From NCBI RefSeq assembly GCF_037975245.1, contig NC_092564.1, positions 27,076,984 to 27,140,983 on the forward strand: DNA of 64,000 nucleotides, in the 5' to 3' direction. A program made the translations under genes and the position numbers. The stretch is from Apostichopus japonicus. Lineage: Eukaryota > Echinodermata > Holothuroidea > Aspidochirotida > Stichopodidae. The notes below the pieces were generated by a model, which was not told the DNA's origin, did not search any database, and worked only from the letters and a program-made list of their open reading frames with translations. Position 1 is the stretch's first letter, and every line of letters starts with the position of its first letter. This document shows positions 13,501 to 21,600 of the stretch, one piece after another.

Positions 13501-16500
13501 AAAGTCAGGTCGAACGACCGCTCCTCCGTCCGGCTGCGTCCCACCTCCCTCGGGGGAGGGTGGCGGGAAATGGAGACAGGTAAGCGGGTCACTCGTAAAT
13601 ATATAAACCAGTAAGTTTTATTATATTTACTTCGCTCCCCGCTTACCTGTCTCCCCACAACCTTAGCACCGAGTGGCACTGCCCGATGGTGGGAGGCCCG
13701 AGGGGTGGGACCTAGGACCACCCAGACCTCGCAACACCGAGCGACCAAATGCTGACTCGGCCTGTAGAGTGTCCGATAAGTAGCAGGCGACGAAAGTGGT
13801 TGGAGTCTTCCAAGCCGCCGCCTTGAGTATATCCTCTACTGGAATTCCTGCGAACAGGGCTGTCGAAGCAGCGACACCCCTGATATCGTGGGCCCTTGGT
13901 CTGTCTGGCCCTGTGGCAAAAGGGCGGATGGTCTCCACTAGCCAACGGGACAAGGTATCTTTCGAGGCCGCTGAGTAAGGCGCTCGAGGGAGAATGAAGA
14001 GGGACGTCGAGGTACCTCTGAGAGCTTCCGTCCTGTGTAAGTACCACTTGAGAGCTCGAACAGGACACCACAGTCTGTCCTCGGGAATCGAGGAGGCGGT
14101 CTTGATCTCCGGGATAAAGATGTCCCCCGGGAGGAAGTTTAGGACCTGGTTCTTGGCGATAAAGGATGGGTCTGGGACCATCCGCACCCCCTGGTTCTCG
14201 AACCGAATGTGGTTTCTCTTAGTGGAAAGCGCATGAAGGCAACTTCTCCTTCTTGCCGAGGCTAGGGCGATCAGGAACAGAGTCTTCTTGGTAAGAACCG
14301 CTAGAGATGCCCGTGCCATAGGCTCGTAAGGCGCCCTAGTCAGGGCGTGCAGCGTGGCTGAGAGTCCCCAGGAGGGGGCGAGGCGTCGGACTCGTGGGCG
14401 CTTGTTCGCCATACCCCTTAGTAGCTGGGCAATTTCTCTGTTGTTGCCTGGCGTTGAGCCGTCGGGGAAACCCCGGTGGATGGCGGCGATGGCCGAGCGG
14501 TAATTCCTGATCGTCGACACCTGCTTGCCTTCTTGGAATAATGTGAGCAGGAAGTCGGCGACCGTGGTTAGAGAGGCGTCGGTAGGCAGAGCCTGTCTAG
14601 TCTGACACCATCCTCCGAATCTCCGCAGGCGGGAATCGTAAGTCGCAATAGTGGATCTTCTCCTGGCGTTGGCTGCCATCGCGGCAGCTGGCTCTGAAAG
14701 TCCTCTCTGTCTGAGGGAAGATCTGACAGTTTCCAGGCAACTAGTCGTAGCCCCTTGATATCTGGGTGGGCTAGCGTTCCCCGTCTCTGGGACAGCAGAT
14801 GGGGCGTGTCTGGAAGGATTGCTGGTATGTCCGCGAGGAGTTGGAGGATCTCCCCGAACCAAGGTCTGCGTGGCCAAAAGGGGGCCACCAGGATGAATCT
14901 CCCCCTGGAGGACCTGATTTTCCTCAGCACCTGGCTGATCATGCAGAGAGGTGGAAATAGGTAGGCGTCCAGTCCGTCCCATGACAGGGACATGGCGTCT
15001 ATGTGAAAGGCCTGTGGGTGGAATCCCCTGGAGCAAAAGGTGGGCAGCCTGTTGTTGTCCCCTCTCGCAAACAGGTCGATCAAGGGTCTGCCGAACCTGA
15101 GGAAGATCCTGTCGCAGGTCTGTTGTGAGAGGGTCCACTCGTTGGGGTCGAGATGTCCCCTGGATAGGGCGTCGGCCATCACATTGTCCTTTCCGGCTAT
15201 GTGTGAGGCTCGTAGGACCATGCCGGAATCTGAGGCTGTGGTGAGTACTTCCCATGCCAGACGGCACAACTTGTCTGATCTGGTGCCGCCCTGTCTGTTG
15301 ATGTAGGCCACCACCGTCGTGTTGTCTGAGAAGATGGTGACCCGGGTGTTCCGGACTTGAGTGTGGAAGGCTTCCAGAGCCCGCTGAACTGCCAGCATTT
15401 CGAGGACGTTGATGTGGAGGTACTGTTCCTGTACTGACCACGTTCCCCAGGCTGTTCGATTGCCCCAGTGGGCGCCCCATCCCGAGAGCGAGGCGTCGGT
15501 TGTGACCGAGGTCATCGGGAGGTTGCAGGTAAAGGGAACTCCCTGGTTCCAGAGCCTCGGTGTGTTCCACCACTGTAGGTGTTGCGTGGCTTCTTCCGAC
15601 TTGCTGATCGGTGTGGTCATGAGCAGGTCGTTGTAGCCTGGGAACTGTTGAAGGTGCAGCTGCAGGGGACGCATGTGTAACCTGCAGAGGCTGACGAGGT
15701 CGACCATGCTCGCCATGAGCCCTAGGGCCTGGAGCCAGGTACGGGATGGTGATGTCTGACTGGTCAGGATAAGGTTCGTGGTACCCACGACTGAGTCTAT
15801 CCTCTCTTGTGACGGTCTGGCAACCCCGGTTGTAAAATCGATTGTTGCCCCCAGGAACTGGATGGTCTGGGTGGGGGTCAGTCGGGACTTCTCCTCGTTG
15901 ACTATCCACCCCAGCTCCTGGAGGGTACTGACTGTCTTGAAGACGTTGTCGGCTGTCTCCGACTGTGAGTTGCCTACTACTAGCCAGTCGTCTAGGTACA
16001 CGTATAGGGTAACTCCCCTCCTTCTTAGAAAGGAGACTGTCGCTCCTGCTACTCTGGTGAATACCCTCGGGGCGGTGGAGAGCCCGAACGGGAGGGACCT
16101 GAAGAGGTAGTCTCTGCCGTCGTAATGGAAGGCTACGTAGCGGCGATGCTCCCTGTGCAGTGGAATGTGTAAGTAGGCGTCCTTTAGGTCTACGGTCGCC
16201 GCCCACATGCCCTTTCTGAGAAGGGGTAAGACAACATGTAGGTTTTCCATGCGGAATCGTTTTGGCCTGACAAACTTTTGGTTGAGGGGTTTGAGGTTTA
16301 AGATGGGACGCCAGGTTCCGTCCCGTTTTGGTGTGAGAAAGAAGGACGACCGGAAGAGGGGTCCTGTCCCCTCCGGCGCCTCTATAACTGCCTGCTTGGC
16401 CAGCAGGGCCGCAATCTCCCCCTCGAGAGCCAATTTTTGGACGGGGTCCGTGGGTGTCGGTGTTCGCCTTCCTCCGCCCCCGAAGGGTGGGCTGGAGGTG

Positions 16501-18603
16501 AATTCTATTCTGTAGCCATTTGCGATAGTATCCAACACCCACTTGTCCCCGGTGATAGTTTCCCATAGGTGGGAAAAGTTTGAAAGTCTCCCCCCCACCG
16601 GCGGTTTTTCCGCGGTGAGGTGGGCACCCCTAGGGCCGAGCGGCGAACGACGGTCTGGAGGAGCGGTCGTTGTCACGTCTGGTGGATGAAGGCGGAGCTC
16701 TGTTTGCTCCCCGTGCTACCCATGGGCGTGAAGGCCGCGAGGGCCGGTTGAAGGATCCACGACCCCTGCCCCGAGGGGCGCCTCTTCCTGACTGTCTGGG
16801 GGGTTGGTTTCTGCCCCTTGAGGGTCTACTTTCCCTCGGTCGTTGGGGCCTCGGCTTGGATCTTTCCGATGACCGGAATTCTGACTTTGCGAGGGTCTCT
16901 CTCCTTGCAACTTCCTCTTGCAGCTTCTGCTGGAAGCTCCCAGCGAAGAGATCGTCCCCAAGGGACGGGAGGGAAAGCATCCGGGTCTTAGCCTCGATGG
17001 AGGGCCACCTGATTGACGAGACGACATTCTCGCGACGGGCTTTCACTGAGCGGACTGCCACCCTGGCGAATTGATCAAAGGCTAGTCGCACCAGCGGACT
17101 CAACATGAGTAGAAGCTGGCCTGTCTCTGGTCTTGTGACCTGGCCTTCGTCTTGGGGGAGCTGTTGGTGGTATCGCATGAGGACTTCCGCCGTGAGCATG
17201 AGGACGGAGGTGAACTTCATGCCGGCTCTTGCTGCCGTGTCAAAATCTACCAGCAGGTCGTCCAATTTCCGCTGGTCCTGATGCTTGAAAATGTGAGCGG
17301 AAGACGATGACGACGCTCCCTGGTCTGCCCTCAGCTTCTCTTTTGCCTCCTGAGGGATGGAGGGGCACTTGAACAACTCCTTCCACACTTCCTCTGGGAC
17401 TCTGACGGCCCGTTCCGCCTTCGCTGGGAATGCCGTCCATCGGCGTTTCTCTGCGACGGCCTCAAATCTGTCATAACAGGAGGGATCCACTGGCATAGTG
17501 GACTTTGGGCGCTGTGAAGCCTCCCCTGTGGAAGTGAGTTTGGAAACTCGAGCTGGGCGCTGTGGCTGAAGCTCCGGCTCGTCGAACCCTAGGTGCCTCC
17601 GGAAAATCTCCGCGGCTCTAGCTGTGAGCTCTGGAGGTAGAGTGCCTCCTGACATAGGTGGTTCTTCTTCCTCCGGGAAGCGGGGGAAGGTCTCCTCTCT
17701 GGTGCCGAAGTCTGAATGGTCGACTTCGTCCTCCAGGTCGGACAGGTTTGCTGAAGCCCTGCAATCCAGTACATCCTCGCCCCGGAAAGATCGTGGGGTT
17801 CTCGCCGGACTTTCCGTGGGTCGTCCATGACCCCCGGTGTCTGGGTTGGGTCTCAGATGTTCTCCCTCCAGTAGGGGGCGGAGGAGGCCTGTCAGTCGTG
17901 TCATCCACGCTGGCTCTTCCTCCTGTCGCCGTCCTGGGGATCGGCGTCTCCTCTTGGACTTTCGGAACCCGTCGTCAGAGGAAGGTGATCGTTCATCGGA
18001 GGGTGGAGATAACTGTCTCTCCCTTCTCCGGGGTGACCTGGACTGGGGTCGGTTGTCCCTTTGAGGGTCGTTTCTGCCTCTGCTCCCCCGTTCTGGGGAC
18101 CTGGCAGCAGGCGTTCTCCTCGGCTCCCGACTACGGGACCGGCTCAGGCTCGGGTTAGGCGGTCGTCTGACCGGGCTCCTGTTCCTGCTCCCGTGGTGTT
18201 GGGATCTAGCAGTAGTTAGGTCCGTCGGCTCCCGGCTGTGGGACCGAGCTGGGATCCGTCTAGGGGATCGTCGTGTTGGGCTTCTGCCCCTGCTGCCCCG
18301 TCTTGGGGACCCAGCAGTAGATCGTGGTCTTGGTTCCCGGCTTTGGGATCGATCTCTGCGTCGGAGGGGAATCTCGGTTCCGGTCTCCCTCTGAGGTCTC
18401 GCCGGACCTTGGCTCTCCTGAGCCGTTCTCTTAGCGCGCACCACAACGGGTGCCGCTCTCTGCGACCCGGACGGACTGTCCGTTCTGGTCGTCTTTCTTA
18501 TGGGCTTCTTGCTGGCCGAAGCCTTGCCCTTGCCCTTGGTGTTACTTCCGGACAACGCCGGCACCTTGGGTGGCAAACTCTCCTCCCTTTCTCTTTCTCT
18601 CTC

Positions 18604-18637
<34 letters not shown>

Positions 18638-21600
18638 GCCCTCTCCTGGCCTCTCTCCATCTCTACTCCCACCAACTCTCGTACTTCCTCGTCCTCTGAC
18701 TCTCCTACGACCCCCTCTCCAGAGGGGCCGTGTGGGTTTGGTGATCGGTCTAGATTCTCCTGGCCTTCTAGCCAGGTATCGATATGTTGCCACTGCGTCG
18801 GTGTGAAAACGATACAGACCAAACAAGGGTCTCTGCGACTACAAGTCCTGCACTTAGGACAGAGATCGTGGTCATCCCACGCCCGACCCGGGCGGAACAG
18901 TGAACAATTCACACATTTGAGGTGGCTTCTAGACATGTCTGAAACACCCACATTAAGGAGAGATATTGGAAAAGTCTAACGTATAACAACGAAAACACCC
19001 AGAGGAGGAAGTGGGGTGGGACGTAGGCTAACAGAGAGTAGAGTTACGTCTAACAACATCGCGCCCCGCTAGGGGCTCGCGGCTTACAAGATACGTTACA
19101 AGGTGAACAACTTCCGACTGAATGGAAGCAACGTAACTAACATATATGCATCGAAACTTTGAAGAACGAACAAGTAAGAGAGAGAACCCCCCTCCGCGAA
19201 CCCGCGGAGGGGGGAACAAGGCTACGAGGTACGTCCTAAGTCATGAGACTCAGGGAACGCACGTAGCCACCACGGGAGAGAACATGAAAATATACGACGA
19301 TATATGAAAACAAGGTTACTCCCCTCTTAACATGAGAAACAACGAACGAACCGACTATCCCGACTAACTAGGGGATAGCGGAACGAGGCTTACAAATTAC
19401 GCTACAAGGGTGACAAACCCACCCAAAAGCGTAAGAAAACGAAAGTACATGAAGCAAGCAAAATCTTATGAAAACAAGAAAAGCTGAGCTCAAGTACATA
19501 CGAAGAAAACATGCCTATCCGCGTAAACAAGGCGGTAAAGGCAACGCTACAAAAAACGCTACAAGGTGCAAACCCACGCAAAAAGCGTAAGAAGTAACGA
19601 AAGTACATGAAACAAGCAACACATCTTATGAAAGTAAGAAAAGCTGAAACACATGTACATACGAAAATACATGCCTATCCGCGTAAACAAGGCGGTATAG
19701 GCAATGAACAAAGTAGTTTCGCAGAACTACTACCTGTTACACAAAAAGTTACGTAAGAAAAAACGAACGCATGTGCGAGAGTGTACAATGAAAACAGCCC
19801 CCAAAAACACCCTTCCCTACAAGAAAAGGATACTTATCAGGCTGGAAAGGATCCCTGGAAGAGAAGAAGTCCTGATAGGAAACTTCTACTGGTATAAATC
19901 CAAGGATTCCGGGCGAAATTCGCGAATTTTTTCTAGCTTCCGAAAAACGTAGCTAGACACTTTGTTGGTAGAAAAATGAAGGAAGGCCATTAGGGCCATT
20001 AGGGTGTACAGTGTTAAAAGATTACCAGGGCATTCTAGACACAGTAGAATGTGGTGCTAAGGTTGTGGGGAGACAGGTAAGCGGGGAGCGAAGTAAATTT
20101 AATGATTCCTTGCCTTAGAAGGTTATACTGTATATGGAATCATCTGATTGATAGAATGAGGAAAATGTTGCCTGTGTGCCAAGTAAACTAAGTTAGCTAA
20201 CATTACATGAACTCATCAATATGTGGAAATGATCTAAAACAAGCCCTGCTGAAAACTCATACTTTTAGCAATGTAGAATTATTGAGTCGATTTTGATCAA
20301 TTGGTGTATACTTGAATTTAATACCAAATTTGATCATAAAATCCCATAACAATGTAGGTGCAGCTTCCATTTCAAATAATGAAGTTAGAGACCAAACTTT
20401 CTGAACTTATCACATTGTTCTTTTCGTGCAGATTATACCGACATGAACATTTTTCGGGCAAACACAATGTCGGGGATTCTACTAAATTCATTAATTACTC
20501 CCTGAAGAACTTACATTTGCTGAAAAGATCTACCAGGTTCCCCTTTTGATAACTCGAAAGCAAATACGTAACAGCATTAAGTATTTTCAATTATTTTACG
20601 CCGAAGAAAATGCATAAAAGCTAAACAGTGCTGTGCAGCCAAACTTAAGTTGCACTCTGAGTTTTCGTAAGTGACCACACCCAGAGTTCAACTACACAAG
20701 TATTCCTTCTTTGACGAGGTAAGAGTTAAATCTCTGACAGGATAAGAATACAGACCGTACCTACAATAGACGATGATATCGAAGGAAAGACATAGGCGGC
20801 CTGAGTGGATTGTCTCTCTTCTGTGGTAGTTAATACAGTAGTTGTTAATAGTGTGGTAGTTTCTATAAAGCACTCGCCAGTGATGTGGTCGCATGGCCAA
20901 CCTTTACACGTGCACGGATTGGAGCATTTCTTTCCAAAGAATCCCTCGGTGCAAGGTTCATGACAGGCGTGTCCCGACCAGCCTGGAAGACATTCGCATA
21001 CACCCGTGAGGGAGTCGCAGGTGGAATTATTTATACAAGAATGGGGACAGTGGGAGGTGCAATTATCTAAATGAATGGCAGGATCGCATACGCTGCAGTC
21101 TTCTCCGAGGTATCCGAGAGGACAGACACACCTCTTGCTATGAGTATCGCAATAACCATCGTTGATACACTCGAAGCTGCAGATGTTCAGACAGCCGTCT
21201 GGGTGAATTGACGGCACACATCTATCACAGGTTTCTTGTTCGTATCCGTAATCACAAATACACTGCTGCAAGGAGGTGTCACAATGTCCATATTTACAAA
21301 TCACAGGACAATAATTAGAACAATGTTGTCTATGAGAGGTCTGGTTGCAGAATCCGCACGCACTGCCGTAATATCCGGGAGCACATGCGCACTCTCTCTT
21401 GGTGATGTTACAGAGGCCATCGTTCATACAGACGATACCATTACAAGCAGGAGCACACTGCTCAGGGTTCATCTCGGGGTCACACATACTACAGTCATGA
21501 CCAGAATAAGACTTTGGACATCGGCAGGCCTCGATTCGGGTATCGCAGTAGCCGGCCTTGCATTCGTACATGCAATGCTCCAGGCATCTATTGGAATGGT

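Larger units (their letters stand above)
13150..20098 (-). mobile_element. Near-complete DIRS-like tyrosine-recombinase retrotransposon
   Basis: About 6.95 kb, read on the minus strand, inside intron 3 of the receptor gene. Parts in transcription order are: right terminal repeat (20098 to about 19973), leader with a 160-bp duplication, gag-like frame, RT/RNase H frame, tyrosine recombinase frame, internal complementary region, left terminal repeat. The 113-bp core of the two inverted repeats is identical, and all three frames are open, so the copy looks young. DIRS elements replicate by reverse transcription and integrate with a tyrosine recombinase instead of an integrase, usually without target duplication; I see none here. 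The ends are deduced from the internal complementary region, which copies both termini. Confidence 0.93.

Noticed and set aside
14680-16566. Very long minus-strand frame running from 16566 into the recombinase frame
   Set aside because: Its first ~600 residues are the out-of-phase shadow of the RT/RNase H frame, rich in Pro/Arg/His with no motif; only the part from about 14679 has recombinase motifs.
18542-18979. Plus-strand Leu/Ser/Pro-rich frames opposite gag
   Set aside because: Antisense shadows of the (CT)n and Arg-Ser coding region.
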